From contig JAFGIZ010000299.1 of NCBI GenBank assembly GCA_016929365.1, positions 1 to 5,400 on the forward strand: 5,400 nucleotides of DNA, read 5' to 3'. Source of the DNA: Lentisphaerota bacterium (GTDB taxonomy: Bacteria; Verrucomicrobiota; Kiritimatiellia; UBA8416; JAFGIZ01). Numbering within the stretch: position 1 is the stretch's first letter; each line of letters opens with the position of its first letter. The notes beneath the pieces are model-generated. The model was not told where the DNA came from. It did not search any database and saw only the letters and a program-made list of their open reading frames with translations. The position numbers and the translations under genes are program-made. Of this stretch, positions 1 to 5,400 are shown one piece after another.

Positions 1-9
1 AGACCGCGA

Positions 10-1764
10 ATGACGGTTCGCACGGCCGCGGCCCTGGCCGGCGCGGCGCTGACCGCGTGCCAGGCTTTCGGGCTGGCGTGGAACGAGATCGAAATCTGGG
101 CGGGCACGGGGACCAACCGCGCCGTTTTCGTGGCGGACTGGCATGACGGCCGGCGTCCGCACGCCCTGGCCTGGGGGTACCGCTGGAACGGGGAGGCGAC
201 CGGCCTGGACCTGTGGCGGGCCGTGACGAACGCGGACCCGGGGCTTTCCGGGCGGCTCACCAATACCCTGGACGGTCTGTTTCTGACCGGCCTGGAGTAC
301 CGGCGTCCGCGGCGGCCGGGCGACGTGCTGCCGGGCACGGGTCGGCACGACGCACGGCCGACGGCCTATGCAGCCGATCATACCGGCGCGGTGTACCGCG
401 CCGCGGGGCGCTGGAGCTACTGGACCCTGGACGGAACGAACCGCTATGCCGAGGGGACGGCCGGGCGGCGTACGGCGGGGCCGGCAGACCGGGTTTTGAG
501 CGCGGGGTCCTGGGACATCTGGAGTTACGGCACGAACGGAACGGCGGTCCCCCCGGGGTTCGTCGCGGCGGCGGTGCATTATCCTTTCGCGGTCGCGGTG
601 GCGGGGTACGATCCGGGCACGACCGTGACCGATCCGGACTGGATCTCGGGCCATCCGTTTACCAACGCGGCGGCGGCGCTGGGGCGGCCGACGGTGGACA
701 CGACGGGCGACCGGGGCGCGGTTCCGCTGGGCGAGCCGGCGCCGGTCGTTCCGGTGTATCCGGCCTTCCGCGCATTCGAGGTGGTTTCGATCGGCGCGGG
801 CGGCCACCTCACGCTGGGGTTCGACCACGCGGTGCTGGATCATCCGGACAACCCGTACGGCGTGGACCTGCTGGTTTTCGGGAACAGCCAGCAGACGCTG
901 CTGCAGGACCAGGCGTCCTGGAGCAACGGCGATCCGTCGAACACGCTGGTGTCGGGGGAATGCAAGTCGGAACCCGCCGCGGTCTCGGTCAGCCAGGACG
1001 GCGGTACGTGGTACGCGTTTGCCGCGCCCGAGGCCGACACGTTTATGCACACGCTGGGGCGCGTGTACGATCCGGGCCGGGCGGTTACGAACCTGTTCAC
1101 CAACAATGCGTGGTGGGGGTGCGCCACGGACCCGACGCTGGCGCCCGATCCCGGCGTAACGGCGAGCAACTGGACGGGGCTCAGCGTGGCGGCCGTCTCG
1201 GCGCGGTACCGCGGCGCGGCGGGCGGGACGGGCTACGACCTCGGGGCGCTGGACCTGCCGGCGGACCCGGAGACGGGCCTGAAGTGGATCCGTTACGTGC
1301 GGATCGAGCGGGCGGCGGGCAGCAATCCGGAGATCGACGCCGTGGCCGACGTATCGCCGGCGCTGCCGTACGAGCGCTGGCGCGCGAAGCATTTTCCATG
1401 GATGACCGATCCGGCCCGGGAGGCGGACGCGGCGGACTGGGACGGCGACGGGACGGCGAACCTCGTGGAGTACGGCCTGGGCCGCCTTCCGGCGAACGCG
1501 GCGTGGGCGCCCGCCCTGCGCGTGGAGACGGCGGAGAGCGCCGGCGCGCGGCGCGTGCGGGCGCGCTATGCGGCGGCGACGAACGCGCCGGACGCGGACG
1601 TGCGGGTCCGCTGGGCCGCGGACCTGGCGGCGCCGGTGTGGCGGCGCGACGCACTGCGGCTCGAGACGGAGGACCCGGCCGCCGGCGTCATCCCCACAAG
1701 CGCGGAGCTGACGACCAACGTGCCGTCGGCCTTCTTCAAACTGGGCGTGCGTCATGACCGGTAG
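10..1764 (+). CDS. Large exported surface protein, candidate corrinoid-capture protein
   Basis: This 584-residue protein starts with an export signal: Arg4, then a hydrophobic Ala/Leu stretch. Two processing routes fit: a lipobox Leu-Thr-Ala-Cys at residues 14-17, or signal peptidase I cleavage near Ala23, just before 'WNEIEIW'. Residues 24 to about 200 hold a first module rich in Trp and Gly, with 'DWHDG' (43-47), 'WGYRWNG' (55-61) and 'GSWDIWSYG' (166-174). I recall this pattern from secreted, often PEP-CTERM, proteins found near B12-uptake genes; this is memory, not a search. A second beta-sandwich-like module runs from about 225 to 450, with 'GGHLTLGFDHAV' (264-275), 'LLVFGN' (287-292), 'EPAAVSVSQDGGTWYAF' (321-337) and 'WIRYVRIE...IDAVADV' (426-448), as in bacterial cell-surface proteins. 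The tail carries an Asp-rich Ca-binding-like motif (476-484) and ends 'FFKLGVRHDR'. No PEP-CTERM anchor is seen. Only nine bases precede the ATG, so the start rests on the signal sequence. A direct role in corrinoid binding is inferred from the neighbours. Confidence 0.8.
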   Translation: MTVRTAAALAGAALTACQAFGLAWNEIEIWAGTGTNRAVFVADWHDGRRPHALAWGYRWNGEATGLDLWRAVTNADPGLSGRLTNTLDGLFLTGLEYRRPRRPGDVLPGTGRHDARPTAYAADHTGAVYRAAGRWSYWTLDGTNRYAEGTAGRRTAGPADRVLSAGSWDIWSYGTNGTAVPPGFVAAAVHYPFAVAVAGYDPGTTVTDPDWISGHPFTNAAAALGRPTVDTTGDRGAVPLGEPAPVVPVYPAFRAFEVVSIGAGGHLTLGFDHAVLDHPDNPYGVDLLVFGNSQQTLLQDQASWSNGDPSNTLVSGECKSEPAAVSVSQDGGTWYAFAAPEADTFMHTLGRVYDPGRAVTNLFTNNAWWGCATDPTLAPDPGVTASNWTGLSVAAVSARYRGAAGGTGYDLGALDLPADPETGLKWIRYVRIERAAGSNPEIDAVADVSPALPYERWRAKHFPWMTDPAREADAADWDGDGTANLVEYGLGRLPANAAWAPALRVETAESAGARRVRARYAAATNAPDADVRVRWAADLAAPVWRRDALRLETEDPAAGVIPTSAELTTNVPSAFFKLGVRHDR

Positions 1765-2491
1765 CCGCGGCGACGGGAGGCGGCATGGCGCGCCGGGCGG
1801 TTTTACGCTGCTGGAGTTGCTGATCGTGATGGCCATCATCGCGTTCCTCGGCGCGCTGCTGACGACGGCGGCGCGCCGCGCGCGGCAGGAGGCGCAGCGC
1901 ATCCAGTGCTTGAGCAATCTGCGCCAGATGGTCCTGGCCGCCGCGGCCTACGAGGACGACCACGGGGCGTTTCCGCCCGCGTACGAGCGCGACTACAGCA
2001 CGGGCGAGACGAAAACGTGGGAGTGGTTCCTGTGGGAGATGGGCACACAGTTCCAGATTCAGCAGTGCCCGTCTTTTCACGGCGCGGCCATGTGGGACGA
2101 GGACCGCTATACCGGTTACAACTACAACGCGAGTTATATCGGCGGGCGCGTGTTCCGGCGGGACGGCAAGATGCTGTACGGCTCGACCCCTTCCGCCTGC
2201 ATGGCGGACATCCGCGATCCGAGCCAGTGCGCGCTGTTCGGCGACGGGGAGTACGAAAGCGGCGCCAACAAGTTCATGCGTTCGCCGGAGCCGGGTCCGC
2301 TGGACACGGATGCCGCGCTGACGCTGGCGGGCACCCAGGGGTTCCGCCACGGGGACCGGACCAACGTGGGATTCGCGGACGGCCACGCGGAATCCCTCAA
2401 GGACCGTTACGTGGAAAGCGGGGGCAGCGGGGAGCCGGCGCCCGGTTGCGGCTTTATTTCGCCGGACAACAGGTTGTACGATTTAAGGTAG
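1754..2491 (+). CDS. Prepilin-type (pseudopilin-like) protein with C-terminal FADGH motif
   Basis: This 245-residue protein has a class III (type IV prepilin) signal. A 16-residue basic leader ends Gly15-Gly16, followed by Phe17 and the hydrophobic 'TLLELLIVMAIIAFLGALL'. Glu21 is the conserved Glu at +5, so a prepilin peptidase would cut between Gly16 and Phe17. After the membrane helix come 'CLSNLRQM' (Cys52), 'YEDDHGAFPP', 'QCPSF' (Cys105) and near the C-terminus 'FRHGDRTNVGFADGHAESL' (197-215). This architecture is typical of the many short pilin-like proteins (DUF1559-like) of Verrucomicrobiota, Lentisphaerota and Planctomycetota; their function is mostly unknown. The ATG overlaps the stop of the upstream gene by 11 bases and has no Shine-Dalgarno match, which suggests translational coupling. 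No closer in-frame start exists before the GGF motif. No pilus assembly gene is in the window, so a structural pilus role is not supported here. A role in presenting or anchoring the upstream surface protein is speculation. Confidence 0.87.
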   Translation: MTGSRGDGRRHGAPGGFTLLELLIVMAIIAFLGALLTTAARRARQEAQRIQCLSNLRQMVLAAAAYEDDHGAFPPAYERDYSTGETKTWEWFLWEMGTQFQIQQCPSFHGAAMWDEDRYTGYNYNASYIGGRVFRRDGKMLYGSTPSACMADIRDPSQCALFGDGEYESGANKFMRSPEPGPLDTDAALTLAGTQGFRHGDRTNVGFADGHAESLKDRYVESGGSGEPAPGCGFISPDNRLYDLR

Positions 2492-2520
2492 ACGGTCTCG
2501 GGGGCGGCCGCGGGCCGCAT

Positions 2521-2527
2521 GAGGAGG
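2521..2527 (+). promoter_or_regulatory. Ribosome binding site for the GTG start at 2535
   Basis: GAGGAGG lies 7 bases upstream of GTG 2535 and is one of the strongest Shine-Dalgarno matches in the window. It supports a GTG start, which places a signal peptide at the N-terminus of the binding protein. Confidence 0.75.
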
Positions 2528-2534
2528 ACGGCGG

Positions 2535-3407
2535 GTGGCGGGAAAAACGCTTTTTCTGGTGCTGTGCACGGCCGGGGCGGCCGTGCGTGCCGGGACCGCG
2601 GAGCCCGGAGCGCCGCAGCGCGTGATTTGCGGGTCGCCGGCGGTGACGGAAATCGTTTTCGCCCTGGGGTGCGGCGCGCGCGTGGCGGGGGTGAGCGGGC
2701 ACGCGACGTATCCGCCGGAGGCGGCGCAGAAGCCGCGTATCGGCGGCTGGATCGATCCCAACCGGGAGCAGCTTCTGCTGCTCAAGCCCGACCTGATCCT
2801 GTCGCAGGGGCGGCACGAGCGCCTGGCCGCGTTCGCGGAGGCTTACGGCATGCGTTTCCACGGGGTTACCCTGGACACGCTGGACGACGTGCTCGCGGCG
2901 GTGCGGTCGATCGCGCGGGTGCTGGGCGTCGCGGCGCGCGGCGCGGCCCTGGCGGACCGGATGCGGGCCGAGCTGGAGGCGGTGCGCGCGCGGGTCGCGG
3001 ACGCGCCGCCCGAACCCGTGGCGCTGGTGTTCGGGCGCGTGCCGGGCGATCTGACGGGGCTGACGACGGTGGGGCCGGGAACGTTCCTGGACGGACTGCT
3101 GGAGATCGCCGGCGGGCGCAACGTGTTCGGCGACGCGACGGGCGCCTACCCGCGCGTCTCCAAAGAGGCGCTGTTGGAACGCAAGCCGCGGGTGATCCTG
3201 GAAGTGGCGCCCGGCGTGTCCCGGGCGCGGCGGGAGCGGTTGCGGGCCGACTGGCGGGCGCTGGACGGCGTTCCCGCCGTGGAGCAGGGGCGGATTCATT
3301 ATATGACAAACGATTTTCTGCTGGTGCCCGGCCCGCGCCTGGGGCGCAGCGCGGCGGTGCTGGCGGCGGCGATCCATCCGGGGCGCGCGGAGGCGGGCGG
3401 TGAGTGA
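2535..3407 (+). CDS. btuF: BtuF-like periplasmic substrate-binding protein of a corrinoid ABC importer
   Basis: This 290-residue protein belongs to the helical-backbone binding-protein family (COG0614 type: BtuF, FhuD, FecB). It would bind a corrinoid in the periplasm and deliver it to the permease. Residues 1-19 form a signal peptide with probable cleavage after 'AVRA'. The N-lobe starts with 'RVICGSPAVTEIVFALGCG' (29-47), followed by 'VAGVSGHATYPPEA', 'IGGWIDPNREQLLLLKPDLIL' (69-89) and a long linking helix around 105-155. The C-lobe has 'GLLEIAGGRNVFGD' and 'VSKEALLERKPRVILE'. Glu78 and Glu211 sit where the two conserved glutamates of the family dock onto permease arginines; they are 133 residues apart, close to E. 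coli BtuF. Cys11 is not in a good lipobox, so a soluble periplasmic form is likely. It follows the pseudopilin after 43 bases and overlaps the ATPase by 8 bases. Haem or ferric-siderophore binding is possible by sequence; the adjacent adenosyltransferase favours cobalamin. Confidence 0.9.
   Translation: MAGKTLFLVLCTAGAAVRAGTAEPGAPQRVICGSPAVTEIVFALGCGARVAGVSGHATYPPEAAQKPRIGGWIDPNREQLLLLKPDLILSQGRHERLAAFAEAYGMRFHGVTLDTLDDVLAAVRSIARVLGVAARGAALADRMRAELEAVRARVADAPPEPVALVFGRVPGDLTGLTTVGPGTFLDGLLEIAGGRNVFGDATGAYPRVSKEALLERKPRVILEVAPGVSRARRERLRADWRALDGVPAVEQGRIHYMTNDFLLVPGPRLGRSAAVLAAAIHPGRAEAGGE
3389..3393 (+). promoter_or_regulatory. Ribosome binding site for the ATPase GTG start
   Basis: GGAGG lies 6 bases before GTG 3400, inside the last codons of the binding-protein gene. 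It fixes the GTG as the ATPase start and gives an 8-base overlap (GTGAGTGA), consistent with translational coupling. Confidence 0.7.
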
Positions 3408-4215
3408 AGCGCGGCTGCGGCTGGACGGGGTCGGGTTTGCCTATACGGACGGGCCGTGGCGGCTGTCGGTCGACGGGCTCGCGTTCGGAGTCGAGCGCAT
3501 GGTCTGTATCGTGGGCCCGAACGGATCGGGCAAGAGCACGCTGCTGCGCCTGGCGGCGGGTATCCTGGCGCCGCGCGAGGGGTCCGTCACATTGGACGGG
3601 CGGCCGCTGGCGGGACTGGGGCGGCGCGCGATTGCGCGGCGGCTGGGTTTCCTGCCGCAGGAGACACCCGCCTTGTTCGACTACAGCGTGGAAGAGGTCG
3701 CGGGCATGGGGCGTTACGCGCACCTGCGGGGCGCGGGCGTCATGACGGCGGCGGACCGGCGTGCCGTGGCGCGCGCCCTCGACGCGGTCGACATGACGGG
3801 CTTGCGCGAGCGGCCGCTGTCGCATCTTTCGGGCGGCGAGCGGCGCCGGGCGCTGATCGCCTCCGTGCTGGCGCAGGAGCCGGAGCTGCTGCTTCTGGAC
3901 GAGCCGACCGGCGCGCTGGACATGCACCATGCCGCGGCGGTGATGCGGCTGCTCTCGGACGTCGGCGGGAGCGGTCCGGCGGTGGTGCTGGTGACGCATG
4001 ACGTCAACCTGGCCGCCCTGTTCGGAGACCGCCTGCTGCTGCTCGCGGAGGGGCGGGTGGCCGCGGACGGGGCGGCGGCGGACGTCGTGCGCCCCGGAAT
4101 CATGCGGCGGGCCTACGGCGAGGACGTCCTGGTCCGGACGCACCCGGAAAGCGGGGGACCCCTGATTGTGCCGCGCCGCCGCGTGCCGGCGGGACCGGAG
4201 GCGGCGCATGCGTGA
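3400..4215 (+). CDS. btuD: ABC transporter ATPase of the corrinoid importer (BtuD/FecE type)
   Basis: This 271-residue cytoplasmic nucleotide-binding subunit would power import through the downstream permease. All ABC ATPase motifs are intact and in order. Aromatic A-loop residues are Phe13/Tyr15. Walker A 'GPNGSGKST' is at 39-47 and the Q-loop Gln87 is in 'LGFLPQETP'. The signature 'LSGGE' is at 143-147, Walker B 'LLLLDE' at 163-168, the D-loop 'GALD' at 171-174 and the H-loop His200 in 'LVTHDVN'. The signature has Glu in place of the more common Gln, as in many FecE/BtuD homologues. The segment after the Q-loop ('TVEEVAxMGRYxH'-like, here 'SVEEVAGMGRYAH', 96-108) is characteristic of the iron-siderophore/haem/cobalamin group. 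About 35 residues follow the core and end 'AGPEAAHA'. It overlaps the binding protein upstream and the permease downstream by 8 bases each. Substrate assignment rests on context, not on the ATPase itself. Confidence 0.93.
   Translation: MSEARLRLDGVGFAYTDGPWRLSVDGLAFGVERMVCIVGPNGSGKSTLLRLAAGILAPREGSVTLDGRPLAGLGRRAIARRLGFLPQETPALFDYSVEEVAGMGRYAHLRGAGVMTAADRRAVARALDAVDMTGLRERPLSHLSGGERRRALIASVLAQEPELLLLDEPTGALDMHHAAAVMRLLSDVGGSGPAVVLVTHDVNLAALFGDRLLLLAEGRVAADGAAADVVRPGIMRRAYGEDVLVRTHPESGGPLIVPRRRVPAGPEAAHA
4197..4201 (+). promoter_or_regulatory. Ribosome binding site that decides the permease start
   Basis: GGAGG lies 6 bases upstream of ATG 4208. A longer in-frame start at TTG 4166 lacks a comparable site and would add a 14-residue Arg/Cys-rich extension ahead of the first membrane helix, so ATG 4208 is preferred. 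Confidence 0.7.
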
Positions 4216-5203
4216 GGGCCCAAGGCTGCGTGTTTCGCTGTGGGTTTACGGGGCGCTCTTCCTGGCCGCGCTGGCGGTGCTGCCGTGGATCGGGGCGGCG
4301 CGCCTGGCGCCGCAGGCGGTCGCCGCCCACCTCGGCGCCGTGCGCACGGCGGAGGGGCTGATCTTTTTCCACCAGCGCGTGCCGCGCGTTCTGCTCGCGC
4401 TGTTGACGGGCGGCGCGCTGGCATTGACCGGCGCGGCGCTGCAGGTTCTGTTTCGCAATCCGCTCGCGGAACCGTGGACCCTGGGCGTGTCGGGCGGGGC
4501 GGCGATCGGGGCCTTTGCGGCGCAGGCGGTTCCGGCGCTGGACCTGGCGTTCGGCCCCTTGACCGCCACGCAGGCCCTGGCGCTGGCCGGGGCGGCGGGC
4601 GTGATGGCGATGATTTACGGGTTCGCGCGGCGGTGGGGGGCGGTATCGGCGCAAACGCTGCTGCTGGCCGGCGTCACGATCAGCATCGTGTCGGGCAGCC
4701 TGATCATGCTGATGACCTATTTCGTGGCGCCGTACCGGTTCGTCTCGTTTCACCGCTGGATGATGGGCGGCCTGGATGTGATCGGGTACCGGGACGTGTG
4801 GACGTTCCTGGTGCCGGGGCTGCCGGGGCTGGCGATCCTGGGCTGGCTGGCGCGGGAATACAATCATCTCGCGCTGGGCGAGGACACGGCGCTGGGCCAC
4901 GGGGTGGACGTGGCCCGGGTGCAGCGTTGGACCTTCCTGGGGGCGGGCCTGACGACGGCCGCGTGCGTGACCGTTGCGGGGCCGATCGGGTTTGTGGGGA
5001 TGATCGTGCCGCACGTCGTGCGGCGGCTGAGCGGGTTCGACAACCGGCGGGTGCTGCCGGGCGCGTTTCTGCTGGGCGGGGCGGTGCTGGCGTTGTGCGA
5101 CGGCGTGGGGCGGACGGTCATCGCGCCGACGGAGATTCCGGTGGGCGCGATTACCGCCGTGCTGGGCGGGCCGGTGTTCCTTTATATACTGGTACGGAGA
5201 TAG
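4208..5203 (+). CDS. btuC: FecCD-family permease of the corrinoid importer (BtuC type)
   Basis: This 331-residue integral inner-membrane protein forms the translocation pathway of the importer, normally as a dimer with ten helices per subunit. The first membrane helix spans about residues 11-29. The FecCD hallmark block follows: 'RVPRVLLALLTGGALALTG' (57-75), 'AALQVLFRNPLAEPWTLGVSGGAAIGA' (76-102). Later motifs are 'HLALGEDTALGHGV' (the coupling region that faces the ATPase), 'GPIGFVGMIVPHVVRR' (258-273) and the C-terminal 'GRTVIAPTEIPVGAITAVLGGPVFLYIL'; Glu309 lies in 'EIPVG'. The length matches the usual 320-350 residues and no motif is missing. ATG 4208 overlaps the ATPase stop by 8 bases (ATGCGTGA). 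The family also serves haem and ferric siderophores; the corrinoid assignment comes from the adjacent adenosyltransferase. The last eight codons are unusually A/T-rich at their third positions compared with the rest of the gene. Confidence 0.93.
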   Translation: MREGPRLRVSLWVYGALFLAALAVLPWIGAARLAPQAVAAHLGAVRTAEGLIFFHQRVPRVLLALLTGGALALTGAALQVLFRNPLAEPWTLGVSGGAAIGAFAAQAVPALDLAFGPLTATQALALAGAAGVMAMIYGFARRWGAVSAQTLLLAGVTISIVSGSLIMLMTYFVAPYRFVSFHRWMMGGLDVIGYRDVWTFLVPGLPGLAILGWLAREYNHLALGEDTALGHGVDVARVQRWTFLGAGLTTAACVTVAGPIGFVGMIVPHVVRRLSGFDNRRVLPGAFLLGGAVLALCDGVGRTVIAPTEIPVGAITAVLGGPVFLYILVRR

Positions 5204-5211
5204 GGTTCAGG

Positions 5212-5238
5212 CAGAATCCGCAGGATGGACAGGATGGC
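5212..5238 (+). repeat. Short 9-base tandem repeat of the CAGGATGGA type
   Basis: Two adjacent 9-base units, CAGGATGGA (5221-5229) and CAGGATGGC (5230-5238), differ only in the last base. They are preceded in the same register by a degenerate unit, CAGAATCCG (5212-5220). The pattern resembles the 'ACAGGATGGACAGGAT' intergenic repeats I recall from verrucomicrobial and planctomycetal genomes. It fills the gap before the adenosyltransferase and runs into its first codons. Confidence 0.6.
5222..5225 (+). promoter_or_regulatory. Probable ribosome binding site for the adenosyltransferase
   Basis: AGGA within the first repeat unit lies 8 bases before ATG 5234. The alternative ATG 5225 overlaps this site and has no purine-rich site at proper spacing, so 5234 is slightly favoured. 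Confidence 0.45.
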
Positions 5239-5400
5239 TGGAGCGAAAAGCGGGAAAGCGGGGCCGCGCGGCTACGTGCAGGTCTACACGGGGGACGGGA
5301 AGGGCAAGACGACCGCGGCGGTCGGGCTGGCCGTGCGGGCGGCGGGGGCCGGGCTGCGCGTGTACCTCGGGCAGTTCCTGCAAGGCCGGCCGTGCAGCGA
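5234..5400 (+). CDS. cobO: ATP:corrinoid adenosyltransferase, N-terminal part (runs off the window)
   Basis: The reading frame is open to the window edge and gives 55 residues from ATG 5234, or 58 from ATG 5225. This is roughly the first quarter of a protein usually near 180-200 residues. It contains 'YVQVYTGDGKGKTTAAVGLAVRAAG', the distinctive start of the CobO/BtuR/CobA family. The P-loop 'GDGKGKTT' is at residues 20-27, followed by 'LRVYLGQFLQG', matching the conserved 'QFxKG' block with Gln in place of the usual Lys. The enzyme transfers the adenosyl group of ATP to reduced cob(I)alamin or another corrinoid in the cytoplasm, giving the coenzyme form. It follows the permease after a 30-base gap with no terminator, so it is probably co-transcribed. 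It is the main evidence that the importer handles corrinoids. Family symbols overlap (cobO, btuR, cobA); I use cobO for the family and cannot tell whether the organism also makes corrinoids de novo. Confidence 0.88.
   Translation, partial: MAGAKSGKAGPRGYVQVYTGDGKGKTTAAVGLAVRAAGAGLRVYLGQFLQGRPCS

Noticed and set aside
213..1757. Long plus-strand ORF (514 residues) in another frame of the first gene, and similar long ORFs at 1906-2625 and 2519-3403
   Set aside because: They lie in alternate frames of well-supported genes, have Arg/Gly/Ala-rich composition with no recognisable domain, and are expected from very high GC content.
2446..2500. Possible promoter in the AT-richer end of the pseudopilin gene
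   Set aside because: No pair of -35/-10-like hexamers at acceptable spacing could be found.
2504..2518. Inverted repeat GCGGCC-GCG-GGCCGC between the pseudopilin and the binding protein
   Set aside because: The six-base GC stem has a three-base loop and no T-tract, so it is not an intrinsic terminator; such palindromes are common by chance at this GC content.
2535..2570. Lipoprotein signal at Cys11 of the binding protein
   Set aside because: The residue before the Cys is Leu (sequence LVLC), which does not fit a lipobox; a normal signal peptide with cleavage after AVRA fits better.
4166..4207. Longer permease start at TTG 4166
   Set aside because: It would add 14 Arg/Cys-rich residues with no ribosome site and a 50-base overlap with the ATPase; ATG 4208 has GGAGG at 6 bases.
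2866..5014. Long minus-strand ORFs (2866-4209 and 4100-5014)
   Set aside because: They are antisense to the ATPase and permease genes, are Arg/Pro/His-rich without motifs, and the plus-strand genes carry intact family motifs throughout.

Overview
The window is very GC-rich (about 70% by eye). It reads as one co-directional plus-strand operon of five complete or near-complete genes plus the 5' end of a sixth. There is almost no intergenic DNA: three junctions overlap by 8-11 bases and the other two gaps are 43 bases and about 30 bases. The gene content suggests a Gram-negative member of the Verrucomicrobiota/Kiritimatiellota/Planctomycetota group. Three things point that way: a large secreted protein with a 'DxDGDGxxNLxEYxLG' tail and a C-terminal 'FFKLGV', a short type IV pilin-like protein with a C-terminal 'FADGHAESL' motif, and a fragment of an 'ACAGGATGGACAGGATGG'-type intergenic repeat. 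The phylum call is inference.

Layout: (1) 10-1764, a 584-residue exported, probably surface-located multidomain protein. (2) 1754-2491, a pseudopilin-like protein with a prepilin cleavage site. (3) 2535-3407, a BtuF-like periplasmic binding protein. (4) 3400-4215, a BtuD/FecE-type ABC ATPase. (5) 4208-5203, a BtuC/FecCD-type permease. (6) 5234 to the window edge, the N-terminal part of an ATP:corrinoid adenosyltransferase (CobO/BtuR/CobA family).

Genes 3-5 form a complete type II ABC importer (binding protein, ATPase, permease). By sequence alone such importers may carry cobalamin, haem or ferric siderophores. The adenosyltransferase directly downstream makes vitamin B12 or a related corrinoid the best guess: the importer brings it into the cytoplasm and the adenosyltransferase converts it to the coenzyme form. 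The first two genes are the interesting part. A large secreted beta-rich protein and a pilin-like protein are overlapped with each other and placed immediately upstream of the importer, so they may be the outer-surface or periplasmic arm of corrinoid capture. Any cobalamin riboswitch, promoter or TonB-dependent receptor would lie upstream of base 1 and cannot be seen here.

No RNA genes, CRISPR arrays, insertion sequences or convincing terminators are visible. No stretch longer than 43 bases lacks a gene.
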